Shown here piece by piece: positions 1-6,050 of a stretch of DNA of 7,670 nucleotides; within the stretch, counting starts at the first letter, position 1; each line of letters opens with the position of its first letter. This stretch comes from Candidatus Peregrinibacteria bacterium (lineage in GTDB: Bacteria; Patescibacteriota; Gracilibacteria; UM-FILTER-43-11): positions 1-7,670 of the forward strand of contig DAOWGG010000094.1 in the NCBI GenBank assembly GCA_030637565.1. The letters run 5' to 3'. The translations under genes and the position numbers were made by a program. The notes beneath the pieces are model-generated. The model made no database searches, was not told the DNA's origin, and saw nothing but the letters and a program-made list of their open reading frames with translations.

Positions 1-13
1 ACACTTGAAACTT

Positions 14-724
14 TTAAATAAACCCAAAGAAATCAATATCCGTAACCGCTTTAATAATAGCGAAAGCAAGGGTTACAAAGGCAAAGCCAATCAATGAATA
101 ATAAAGCATGCTTTTCGCCTTTGAAATTCGCTCATCGTTACTAAACGCCATCACGAACATAACCCCCGAAACAACAAATGAGACAAGAACCGCCAAGGAA
201 GCAAATCGGAATAAAATACGGATAATTCCAGGGATAAAATCCTCCAACAGGTCTCCTTTTGGAACTTGACCGGGGCGAGAGGGGGAAAGAAGATGGGTGT
301 TTATTTTAGTGATCTTATTAAGTGCTTCTGATTCTTTTGTATTAAAATTACCTTTTGGCTCGATGGTATCTTGATCGATCTGACTATCAACATTTAAATT
401 CATAAAGGAGGCAACAGGATCTTTAGCGTTTTCCAAAAGAGTATTTGCATCGCTTTTTTTAGGGTCAGCAGCAATCAAAGCATCCACACGAGCTTTAACA
501 GAAGTATAGGCATTAATAACATCCAATTGCCGATTTACCATTAAAGCTTTTACTCCAGCAATGGCCTGTTTAGTCTCGTCACTACCTGAATTAGCCTCTT
601 GTGCCAAAATGGTATACCTAGCATCAAGCACTCCAGCACGATCCTCAAATTCATCCGCATAAACAGATGAGACCAGGAAGAAAAAAGCAAGTAATAGTAA
701 AATAGGGATTTGAAAGAGTTTCAT
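14..724 (-). CDS. Secreted/membrane protein with C-terminal T4SS-pilin-like two-helix domain and helical N-terminal extension
   Basis: 236 aa, ending in TAA. Residues 1-23 form a signal peptide (K at position 3, a leucine/phenylalanine-rich core, probable cleavage after VYA). Residues 24-150 are hydrophilic and mostly helix-forming, and I recognise no family there. Residues about 165-195 and 207-226 are two hydrophobic helices separated by the charged turn SNDERISKAKS. This helix-turn-helix resembles the C-termini of the three genes before it and the VirB2/TrbC-like 'T4SS pilin' family seen in CPR bacteria. The family link is from memory; the shared pattern is visible. The start lies one base after the stop of the preceding gene, so translation is probably coupled. 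It is the last gene of the operon inside the window; whether more genes follow beyond base 1 cannot be seen. Likely located in the membrane with the N-terminal part outside. Its role could be a pilin-like subunit or a membrane anchor; the exact function is unknown. Confidence 0.85.
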   Translation of the reverse strand: MKLFQIPILLLLAFFFLVSSVYADEFEDRAGVLDARYTILAQEANSGSDETKQAIAGVKALMVNRQLDVINAYTSVKARVDALIAADPKKSDANTLLENAKDPVASFMNLNVDSQIDQDTIEPKGNFNTKESEALNKITKINTHLLSPSRPGQVPKGDLLEDFIPGIIRILFRFASLAVLVSFVVSGVMFVMAFSNDERISKAKSMLYYSLIGFAFVTLAFAIIKAVTDIDFFGFI

Positions 725-725
725 A

Positions 726-1127
726 TTAAGTGATTTTCAGATTAGTAATAATTTTAACAATACCAAAGGCAGTGATCGCAATCACTAAACCAATAATAGC
801 GTAAGTGATTGTTTTTTGAGCCGCTTTATGTTTTTCTTCATCTCCATAAGCCGTCATATACTGATAACCCCCAATAATCAAAGCAATCACAGCCAGTGCA
901 ACCGCCAATCGGATGGTATAGGTGATAACAAAGGGGAGAATCTTACTAAAAACAAAACTCCCTTCAACATCACCTGTCAAAGCCTGATTCCCCCCAGGGA
1001 GGATATTACTACCAATTGGCTTAGTTAGCTTAACCTCTTTATTATTCAAACCCTGAGCAAAAGAAAAAGGGGTCTTTAGAAAGAGAAAAAGGTAGGTAGT
1101 GAGTAATATTTTTTCTATTTTTTTCAT
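726..1127 (-). CDS. Small T4SS-pilin-like membrane protein
   Basis: 133 aa from the ATG at 1125-1127. A longer reading back to 1217 is possible but would overlap the previous gene by 58 bp and put 30 residues in front of an obvious signal peptide, so the internal start (MKKIEKILL) is preferred. The signal peptide covers residues 1-24 (cleavage near FSFAQ). A short extracytoplasmic stretch follows (25-60), then helix 1 (about 65-90, ending LIIGGYQYMTAYG), the charged turn DEEKHKAAQK and helix 2 (about 106-127). This is the most canonical member of the cluster for the VirB2/TrbC-like pilin pattern: a secreted precursor with two membrane helices that could polymerise as a pilus or form an inner-membrane pore. 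It begins 32 bp after the stop of the 210-residue gene and ends 1 bp before the next start. No Shine-Dalgarno motif is present; the leader is A/T only near the start. Function is inferred from architecture and context. Confidence 0.85.
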   Translation of the reverse strand: MKKIEKILLTTYLFLFLKTPFSFAQGLNNKEVKLTKPIGSNILPGGNQALTGDVEGSFVFSKILPFVITYTIRLAVALAVIALIIGGYQYMTAYGDEEKHKAAQKTITYAIIGLVIAITAFGIVKIITNLKIT

Positions 1128-1159
1128 ATTTTTTATATATTGAAAGCTATTTGGTATGC

Positions 1160-1792
1160 CTAGAAAGCGAAGAAGGTTGGATTGATGGTGTAAAGAATAA
1201 GTGAAGCGGTGAACCACAAAATAATTCCCGTGATCGCTTTGGTAATACGTGATTTACCTTCACTGAATTTACTTTCATCCCCTCCAGAGGTACTCATTTG
1301 AATTCCTCCAATCACCACAAATAAAACAGCCACCCCGACAATAAGTCCAGACATATAAGAGTAAATCAATCCCAAATAACCATAAAGAAGCCCAAAAGGC
1401 CCTTGATAAGGCTTATCAGGATCTTCAGTTAAAATGGCTTGAATAGGACCTCTATCTTTAGCACCAATAGCCCCCCCTCTCCAAAGGTTAGTAGAGCACT
1501 TCTCTTCGCTCCCTGAACCTGTACAGCTAACAACATAAAGATCATAACCAGGCTTTCCACCGATAGGCTCTTCCAAAAAAAGACAGTTGCGAGGAGACCG
1601 ATGAACTCCATTGATATCCCTTGATTTACATTCAGAGGGTGAAGTTGCCAATTGTTCATCGGCAGCAGATGCACCTTCTGCCGCAGAGCCCCCTTCAGGA
1701 GCATCTTCCGCAAAGGCAAAAAGAACGGGGTTTAAATTAATCGCAATGAGTAAAAATAGAAAAGCTTTTTTGATTGTAGAGGAATGGATCAT
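1160..1792 (-). CDS. T4SS-pilin-like membrane protein with four-cysteine extracytoplasmic domain
   Basis: 210 aa, stop TAG. The signal peptide covers residues 1-28 (cleavage near LFAFA). An Ala/Gly/Glu-rich low-complexity linker (29-50) is followed by an extracytoplasmic region with four cysteines (C55, C70, C90, C99), which could make two disulfides once exported. Residues about 131-166 lead into helix 1 (VAVLFVVIGGIQM), then the turn STSGGDESKFSEGKSRITK and helix 2 (about 186-203). The C-terminal 70 residues match the pattern of the neighbouring genes and of CPR 'T4SS pilin' proteins; I do not recognise the cysteine domain. The ATG overlaps the TGA of the upstream gene (ATGA, 1789-1792), indicating translational coupling and showing that TGA acts as a stop here. 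It may be a specialised pilin, for example one with an exposed head domain, or a structural membrane subunit. Confidence 0.85.
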   Translation of the reverse strand: MIHSSTIKKAFLFLLIAINLNPVLFAFAEDAPEGGSAAEGASAADEQLATSPSECKSRDINGVHRSPRNCLFLEEPIGGKPGYDLYVVSCTGSGSEEKCSTNLWRGGAIGAKDRGPIQAILTEDPDKPYQGPFGLLYGYLGLIYSYMSGLIVGVAVLFVVIGGIQMSTSGGDESKFSEGKSRITKAITGIILWFTASLILYTINPTFFAF

Positions 1793-2205
1793 AAGGCGTT
1801 AGATAAACTTTTAATAAGAAGTTGAACCGTGGTCACTAGAACATAAGCCCCCAAAACAAAAACGATTCCAATAACCGATTTTAAAATATAAGACTTCCCT
1901 TTGTCATACATTTCCTGACGACCTGCTGATATCAGCATCATAAAACCACCAATCACCATCATTAAAATCGCCGCTGAACCGACCGTCGCCGCCATAATCG
2001 TAATGGTCCTTTCGAAAACAAAACCAATCCCCTTACGCGCCCAATCCTCCTCTTTAATGTCCTTATGAGTCACAACTCCCAAGTCAAACATAAACTCTTC
2101 ATCTTGAATCGTGTCCGATTGAGCCAATGCTGGATGATTCAAGAAAAAACCACTCCCAAAAAGTGTGACAACGACAAGGGTGGCTATTAGAACTTTTTTA
2201 AACAT
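1789..2205 (-). CDS. T4SS-pilin-like membrane protein, first gene of the cluster
   Basis: 138 aa, stop TGA. Signal peptide at residues 1-29 (MFKK, a hydrophobic core, cleavage near HPALA). A short acidic mature N-terminus (30-58) follows, then helix 1 (about 68-93, containing MMVIGGFMMLISAG), the charged turn RQEMYDKGKSY and helix 2 (about 108-130). It shares the GG-x-x-M and K-[AG]-K pattern of the turn with the next three genes, so the four appear to be diverged duplicates. It is the first gene of the tight minus-strand group and sits just downstream of a candidate extended -10 element at 2234-2242. There is no Shine-Dalgarno sequence; the 20 bases before ATG are nearly all A/T. Assigned to the VirB2/TrbC-like pilin type by architecture; no VirB4, VirB6 or VirD4 gene is visible in the window to prove a secretion system. 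Confidence 0.85.
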   Translation of the reverse strand: MFKKVLIATLVVVTLFGSGFFLNHPALAQSDTIQDEEFMFDLGVVTHKDIKEEDWARKGIGFVFERTITIMAATVGSAAILMMVIGGFMMLISAGRQEMYDKGKSYILKSVIGIVFVLGAYVLVTTVQLLIKSLSNAL

Positions 2206-2233
2206 TTTTTAGATTTTTTATTTTACTGCAAGT

Positions 2234-2242
2234 ATTTTACCA
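2234..2242 (-). promoter_or_regulatory. Candidate extended -10 promoter for the pilin-like operon
   Basis: On the minus strand the sequence TGGTAAAAT is an extended -10 element (TGn followed by TAAAAT). It ends about 28 bases before the ATG at 2205. No convincing -35 hexamer is seen at 16-18 bases upstream, as expected of extended -10 promoters. The region is AT-rich, so chance matches are likely. Confidence 0.35.
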
Positions 2243-2253
2243 CACTTCAAAAC

Positions 2254-2278
2254 AAAAAATCTACACCTCTGAAGAGGT
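2254..2278 (-). terminator. Weak candidate terminator downstream of the kinase/receiver genes
   Basis: ACCTCT (2265-2270) and AGAGGT (2273-2278) form a 6-bp stem. On the minus strand it is followed after four bases (GTAG) by ATTTTTTG, a T-rich tract. It could end transcription arriving from the receiver gene, but it lies almost 300 bp beyond that gene's stop and the stem is short. Confidence 0.3.
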
Positions 2279-2332
2279 TCAGATCTCATCTTCCATTCAA
2301 GCATACAAAGATAAAATAAAGTACTGCGGGGT

Positions 2333-2403
2333 TTGGGGCAGGGCGAACGTGAAAAGCGATGATTAATAGTACAACGATAATTGCACGTTTCGCAGAGCCC
2401 CAA
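2333..2403. repeat. Nested inverted repeat (hairpin element)
   Basis: The outer arms TTGGGGC (2333-2339) and GCCCCAA (2397-2403) pair perfectly. Inside them AACGTG (2346-2351) pairs with CACGTT (2384-2389), leaving a 32-base AT-rich loop. The two stems are separated by short unpaired stretches of 6 and 7 bases. There is no T-tract next to the outer stem, so it is not a standard terminator. It is probably a dispersed structural repeat; the copy number cannot be judged from one window. Confidence 0.5.
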
Positions 2404-2526
2404 TGGTTTTTTGCTTCGTTTTTTGACACAAAAAAATGAAGAAGGGTGGATTAAATAGAATCGCCACACTTCAAAGAAAGAATGCTTCACAAAAACAAGT
2501 CGCGGCCTTTGTCGCCTACAATATAG

Positions 2527-2546
2527 ATTCCCGCCTACGCGGGAAT
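2527..2546. repeat. REP-like GC-rich hairpin repeat
   Basis: ATTCCCGC (2527-2534) and GCGGGAAT (2539-2546) form an 8-bp stem around a CTAC loop, followed by GACA. This matches the ATTCCCGCnnnnGCGGGAAT core of small palindromic repeats dispersed in many bacterial genomes (established knowledge, from memory). It lies 15 bp beyond the 3' end of the receiver gene, where it could protect or shape the mRNA end. Without a U-tract it is a poor intrinsic terminator. Confidence 0.55.
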
Positions 2547-2561
2547 GACAAATATGAAAAA

Positions 2562-2960
2562 CTATTTAATCAACTTATTCACCTTCAAAATCTCCTTCGC
2601 CTTATCCAAAACTTCAGAGGGTGTGTAATTAGATTTTACCAGGTAAGCATCCACTCGATCGACCGAATCATGACGAGAAAAATGCTCCATATCCAGGTTA
2701 GTCAACATAATCACAGGAACATATTTATCATGCCGCTGACGGATTTCTTTAAGAACTGCATATCCATCCACTTCTGGCATCATAATATCCAAAAGTACAA
2801 TGTCAGGATCTTTTTGATAATATTTTTCAATCGCCGTTTTACCCTGACGAGCTGTATAAACTTTAAACCCTTCTTTCATAAAAATAGTAGCGTAAAGATC
2901 ACAAATATCTTTGTCATCTTCTGCAATGAGAACTTTGATGTTTTTAACCGACTGCGCCAT
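2562..2960 (-). CDS. Single-domain response regulator (CheY-like receiver)
   Basis: 132 aa, all of it one receiver domain. The acidic pocket is D15/D16 (VLIAEDD), the phospho-acceptor is D58 (VLLDIMMP), the switch residues are T87 (IMLTN) and Y106, and the conserved lysine is K109 (YLVKS). All catalytic positions are intact. There is no DNA-binding or enzymatic output domain, so it should act by protein-protein contact or as a phosphorelay intermediate in the cytoplasm. It follows the large sensor kinase on the same strand with a 62-bp gap, so it is the likely phosphorylation partner of that kinase. The start used is the only ATG in front of the first strand of the domain; no Shine-Dalgarno sequence precedes it. 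Confidence 0.95.
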   Translation of the reverse strand: MAQSVKNIKVLIAEDDKDICDLYATIFMKEGFKVYTARQGKTAIEKYYQKDPDIVLLDIMMPEVDGYAVLKEIRQRHDKYVPVIMLTNLDMEHFSRHDSVDRVDAYLVKSNYTPSEVLDKAKEILKVNKLIK

Positions 2961-2998
2961 AATTTAATTGTGAGTTACTAACAACATATTAATTTGTA

Positions 2999-3019
2999 AT
3001 TAGTCATTAGTCATTGGTA
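2999..3019. repeat. Short 7-bp tandem repeat between kinase and receiver genes
   Basis: ATTAGTC is repeated twice (2999-3005, 3006-3012) and followed by a degenerate third copy, ATTGGTA (3013-3019). It makes up much of the 62-bp spacer between the kinase stop and the receiver start. It is probably slippage-prone filler with no known function. Confidence 0.5.
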
Positions 3020-3022
3020 ATT

Positions 3023-5809
3023 TTAGTTAAGCGGTAGTTGAATTCTAAAGGTTGTTCCTTTTCTAAGGGTACTTTCTGCCCAAATCATTCCACCATGTAA
3101 TTCAATGATTTTTTTAGCGATAAACAATCCCAATCCTGCGCCACCTGAGTATTGAGCTTGGCGATTTTTTCCTTGTTTAAATTTATCAAAAATATCGAAA
3201 AGTTCAGATTTTCGAATACCCATCCCCTGATCTTCAATGGAGATTTGAATGCCAATTCCCCTTTTCTCAATACCAACAGTAATTGTTTTCCCTTTAGGAG
3301 AATATTTAATGGCATTTCCCAAAATATTACGCAAAACCTGTCTCAATCGAACCGAATCCAACTTCATCAAGGCAGGTTTATCCAACTGATCATCAAAACG
3401 AATGGTTATCTTTTTCTCATTGGTTTGAAATGAATGATTTTTAATAACATTCTGAAGAAGCTGAGAAATATCCGTCAGAACTGGATGAAGCTCTAAGCGA
3501 TCCGTCTCAATACGAGAGACATCTAAAATATTATTAACCAAATTATTCAGCACCTCAACATTATCATAAACACGAATCAAATAATCCTTCGCTTCTTCAG
3601 GAATCTGATCTCTTAAACCATCTTCAACTAAAAAAGAAAGGTATCCTCGAGCGGCCGTTAACGGAGATCGAAGCTCATGAGAAGTAACGGCAATAAATTC
3701 ATCTTTAAGCTCATTTAAAGATTGTAAGCGACGATTAGCTTTTTGAAGATCACGTGTTTTTTCAGCAATTTTATCACGAAGCTCTTCATTAAAATGAGAT
3801 TGCCTCTCCTGAGCCTGAACTACCTTAGTGACATCCTGAACCATCCCCAAAACAGCAGGCTTTCCGTAGTAATAAATTCGCTGAGCATGGATTTCAAGAT
3901 CAATCAAAGCTCCATCCTTTCGATTTCCTTTAAGAGAACAATTAGAAGAGGTTGCACAGGACTCTTCGTTTAAAGCTTCATAGCAACTGCAATTTAAAAG
4001 TACATCCTCATGTGACATGCCAATCAAATCTTTGGTTTGATATTTAAAAATACGAGAAAACTTAGGATTCACATATTGAAATTTGCCATCTTGTAAAATA
4101 AAAATACCAACCACCGATTTATTAACCAATTTTTGATAGCGCTCAATCACTTCACGACCCTCCATATGTTTACCAATTGTCTGCGCCACAATGTGCAATA
4201 CTTTCTTTTCTTGTTTTAAAGAAAAGGATTCTTCATTAGAGATTTTTTTAATATAACCCAATTCAATCTCTCCACGATTTTCACCCAAAACAATAATAGG
4301 CTCCTTAATAGAGTTAAAAAACTTTTCACCCCTCTTAATATTAGTATAAGTTTGACCATCAAAAGTAATATAAGTTCGAGCAGGTTTCACCTCATCACAA
4401 GCTAAAGCAATATCTTTAACCAAGTCACCAAAAACCTGCTTAGCAGAACGGATCATACGAATATGAGCATTCACCTGATAAAGCACTTGAAATTCTCGCA
4501 TCCTATTTTCAACAAACTGTGCCATTACTCGCCGCTCCGTAATATCCTCCACAGTCTCAAGCGCTCCAATAATACGCCCTTGATTATCACGCAAAGGCTT
4601 CATCATAAAACGCAGCCATTTTTCCTGGCCACAAAAATTTGTAAACAACATCGACCCAATAATTCCTCTTTTATCACTACTGTGTTCAACTTCCATTGCG
4701 GAATAGCGCTTCAGAATCTCATTTGGCTTCACTCCCTCAATCATCCTATCAGTAATCATTTTTTTATGACTCTTATAAAATGGTTTCCAATGATTAGAAG
4801 TCCCAACCATTTGAGCTGAACTGAAACCTGTTAACTGCTCCAAGGTTTTATTCCAATAAATAATTTTATGATCCGTATTGACAATAAAAGTGGCTATAGG
4901 AGAACCTTGAAGTAAATCATCAAAGATTTTCTTACTAGCCTTCAGCTCCTTCTCAACCACTTTACGAGCTGTAATGTCCAATAAAGAAGCGACGCTATTC
5001 GTGGTTCCCGGAATCATCGCAACGGTCATAAAAACATTTTTAATTTCACCTTTATTATTTAAAAAGCAAGCTTCGTAATTTCGAGGTACTGAATAGGGGT
5101 TTTCACGGCGTTTTTTGTGAAACCGACTCATTTTTTCAACATCTTCCTTGGAAAAAAAATCAAGCCATTTCATTTTATTTTCAACCTCCTCCTTCGAATA
5201 TCCAGACATATGTTCAAATTCGCTATTCGCATATGAGATAAGCATGTTTTCTCCAATAATCATCGTCGCCGTACCGGTATTTTCAAAAATAGCTTGATAA
5301 ATATTTTCAGAATCCCTCAAAGCCTTTTCAGCCAATTTTCGCTCAGTAATATCACGCGTAATCCCCAAAGCAGCAGTAATAGAACCCTTTGAGTCACGCA
5401 AAAAACTTATTTTAACCTCTCCCCAAAAAGTAGAACCATCTTTACGATGGTATTTATATTGTTGCAAAGGAGGATTAAAATCTTTATTTGCACGAGCCAA
5501 AGCATAAAACTTTTTTAAATCCAAAACAGCTCTTTTGGCGTTCTCTTTATCAGCAAAAAACGTTTCATGCGGACCTTTAATCACCTCAGAAGAACTAAAG
5601 CCCGTTAAACGCTTAATAGCAGAATTGATATAGGTTATTTGAAAAGTATTAACATCAACGATCGAGACAATGTCATTCATAGTCTCTGCCAAAAGCCGAT
5701 ATTTCGCCTCTCCTGAATCAAGAGTTGATTGTATAACAATGTTTCGCTTCAAATGAAGCTTCTTGGAAGAGGCAGGCTTACGCTTAGCTTTTGGTTGCAG
5801 TTTGGGCAT
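3023..5809 (-). CDS. Soluble multi-PAS/GAF-like sensor histidine kinase
   Basis: 928 aa. A Lys/Arg-rich N-terminus (1-22) leads to PAS 1 (about 34-157, with the usual C-terminal ITRDITERK), PAS 2 (about 165-283), PAS 3 (about 292-427, ending VEDITERR), a GAF-like region (about 433-555), PAS 4 (about 556-665), a charged coiled-coil (about 668-705) and the kinase core. The core has the HisKA H-box FIAVTSHELRSPL with phospho-accepting H711, an N-box with N828 and N832, the G1 box DQGMG (860-864), an F-box (F871-F877) and the G2 box GGAGLGLFIAKK (889-900). All catalytic residues are intact. There is no membrane helix or signal peptide, so it should sense a cytoplasmic signal (redox state, ligand or energy). 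PAS 4 carries a cysteine group, C607-x-C609-x8-C618-x5-C624. It is followed by the stand-alone receiver gene and preceded by a good promoter with a leader of only about 17 nt. The signal is unknown. Confidence 0.96.
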   Translation of the reverse strand: MPKLQPKAKRKPASSKKLHLKRNIVIQSTLDSGEAKYRLLAETMNDIVSIVDVNTFQITYINSAIKRLTGFSSSEVIKGPHETFFADKENAKRAVLDLKKFYALARANKDFNPPLQQYKYHRKDGSTFWGEVKISFLRDSKGSITAALGITRDITERKLAEKALRDSENIYQAIFENTGTATMIIGENMLISYANSEFEHMSGYSKEEVENKMKWLDFFSKEDVEKMSRFHKKRRENPYSVPRNYEACFLNNKGEIKNVFMTVAMIPGTTNSVASLLDITARKVVEKELKASKKIFDDLLQGSPIATFIVNTDHKIIYWNKTLEQLTGFSSAQMVGTSNHWKPFYKSHKKMITDRMIEGVKPNEILKRYSAMEVEHSSDKRGIIGSMLFTNFCGQEKWLRFMMKPLRDNQGRIIGALETVEDITERRVMAQFVENRMREFQVLYQVNAHIRMIRSAKQVFGDLVKDIALACDEVKPARTYITFDGQTYTNIKRGEKFFNSIKEPIIVLGENRGEIELGYIKKISNEESFSLKQEKKVLHIVAQTIGKHMEGREVIERYQKLVNKSVVGIFILQDGKFQYVNPKFSRIFKYQTKDLIGMSHEDVLLNCSCYEALNEESCATSSNCSLKGNRKDGALIDLEIHAQRIYYYGKPAVLGMVQDVTKVVQAQERQSHFNEELRDKIAEKTRDLQKANRRLQSLNELKDEFIAVTSHELRSPLTAARGYLSFLVEDGLRDQIPEEAKDYLIRVYDNVEVLNNLVNNILDVSRIETDRLELHPVLTDISQLLQNVIKNHSFQTNEKKITIRFDDQLDKPALMKLDSVRLRQVLRNILGNAIKYSPKGKTITVGIEKRGIGIQISIEDQGMGIRKSELFDIFDKFKQGKNRQAQYSGGAGLGLFIAKKIIELHGGMIWAESTLRKGTTFRIQLPLN

Positions 5810-5832
5810 AAATGGGTATGCTTGGACTTGTC

Positions 5833-5861
5833 ATTGTAGCAGGGAAATCAAGTTGTTGCAA
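5833..5861 (-). promoter_or_regulatory. Sigma-70-type promoter of the histidine kinase gene
   Basis: On the minus strand TTGCAA (-35, 5861-5856) is separated by exactly 17 bp from TACAAT (-10, 5838-5833). Transcription would start near 5826, about 17 nt before the kinase ATG, leaving little room for a ribosome binding site. This is the best promoter match in the window and probably drives both the kinase and the receiver gene. Confidence 0.65.
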
Positions 5862-5910
5862 ATTTTATTTTATATGACATAATAACACCTGTAATTGCTC
5901 CTTAAAAGAT

Positions 5911-6045
5911 ATGGCAAATGCCATCCAGCCCCAAACGGGGCCCCCGCAAAATGGGAAGTGCAACGAATTTTGTGGGGAAGAGGAAGAATTTGCAGATATG
6001 ACAGTTCCGATGTCAACATCGGAACGAAAATAGGAGCAAAATTCT
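5911..6045. repeat. Cluster of consecutive hairpins between kinase promoter and tmRNA
   Basis: Four hairpins stand in a row: ATGGCA/TGCCAT (5911-5916/5919-5924); GCCCC-AAAC-GGGGC (5928-5941); CCCCGCAAAAT/ATTTTGTGGGG (5942-5952/5967-5977, one G-U pair); and GTTCCGATGT/ACATCGGAAC (6004-6013/6016-6025). The last is enclosed by an outer stem AGAATTTGC/GCAAAATTCT (5985-5993/6036-6045, one bulged A). The segment ends 5 bp before the tmRNA. It may be a dispersed repeat, an unrecognised structured RNA on either strand, or a leader of the tmRNA precursor removed by RNase P. I see no clear tmRNA promoter in it. An antisense reading frame (5865-6107) is judged spurious. Confidence 0.55.
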
Positions 6046-6050
6046 GACGA

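Larger units (their letters stand above)
2240..2475. repeat. 12-bp direct repeat flanking a 212-bp segment
   Basis: CCACACTTCAAA occurs at 2240-2251 and again at 2464-2475, in the same orientation. The 212 bp between them carries a nested inverted repeat but no clear terminal inverted repeats. This could be a target-site duplication around a small non-coding inserted element, or a chance or recombination-derived duplication. The left copy overlaps the candidate -10 region of the pilin-like operon. Confidence 0.5.
2206..2561. other. 356-bp intergenic region with repeats, no credible gene
   Basis: The region between the receiver gene and the pilin-like operon holds no convincing gene. A 90-codon minus-strand frame covers 2218-2490, but it is rich in Cys, Arg and Phe, shows no domain and runs through the inverted repeats described below. 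The stretch contains a candidate promoter, a 12-bp direct repeat (2240-2251 and 2464-2475), a small hairpin, a nested inverted repeat (2333-2403) and a GC-rich hairpin (2527-2546). It looks like accumulated repeat elements rather than lost coding sequence. Confidence 0.6.

Noticed and set aside
1128..1217. N-terminal extension of the 133-residue pilin-like protein
   Set aside because: It would overlap the preceding gene by 58 bp and bury the signal peptide behind 30 residues.
1789..1792. Possible UGA recoding (Gly) as in Gracilibacteria
   Set aside because: TGA lies in a classic ATGA stop/start overlap, and the full-length genes contain no in-frame TGA. Standard code fits.
2218..2490. 90-residue minus-strand reading frame in the intergenic region
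   Set aside because: It runs through the nested inverted repeat and both 12-bp repeats, has no recognisable domain, and its composition (many Cys, Arg, Phe) differs from the neighbouring proteins.
2436..2981. 181-residue plus-strand frame
   Set aside because: It is the antisense shadow of the receiver gene, whose active-site residues are all in place on the minus strand.
6004..6025. 10-bp perfect hairpin as an intrinsic terminator
   Set aside because: No T-tract follows on either strand, and there is no gene immediately upstream on the plus strand to terminate.
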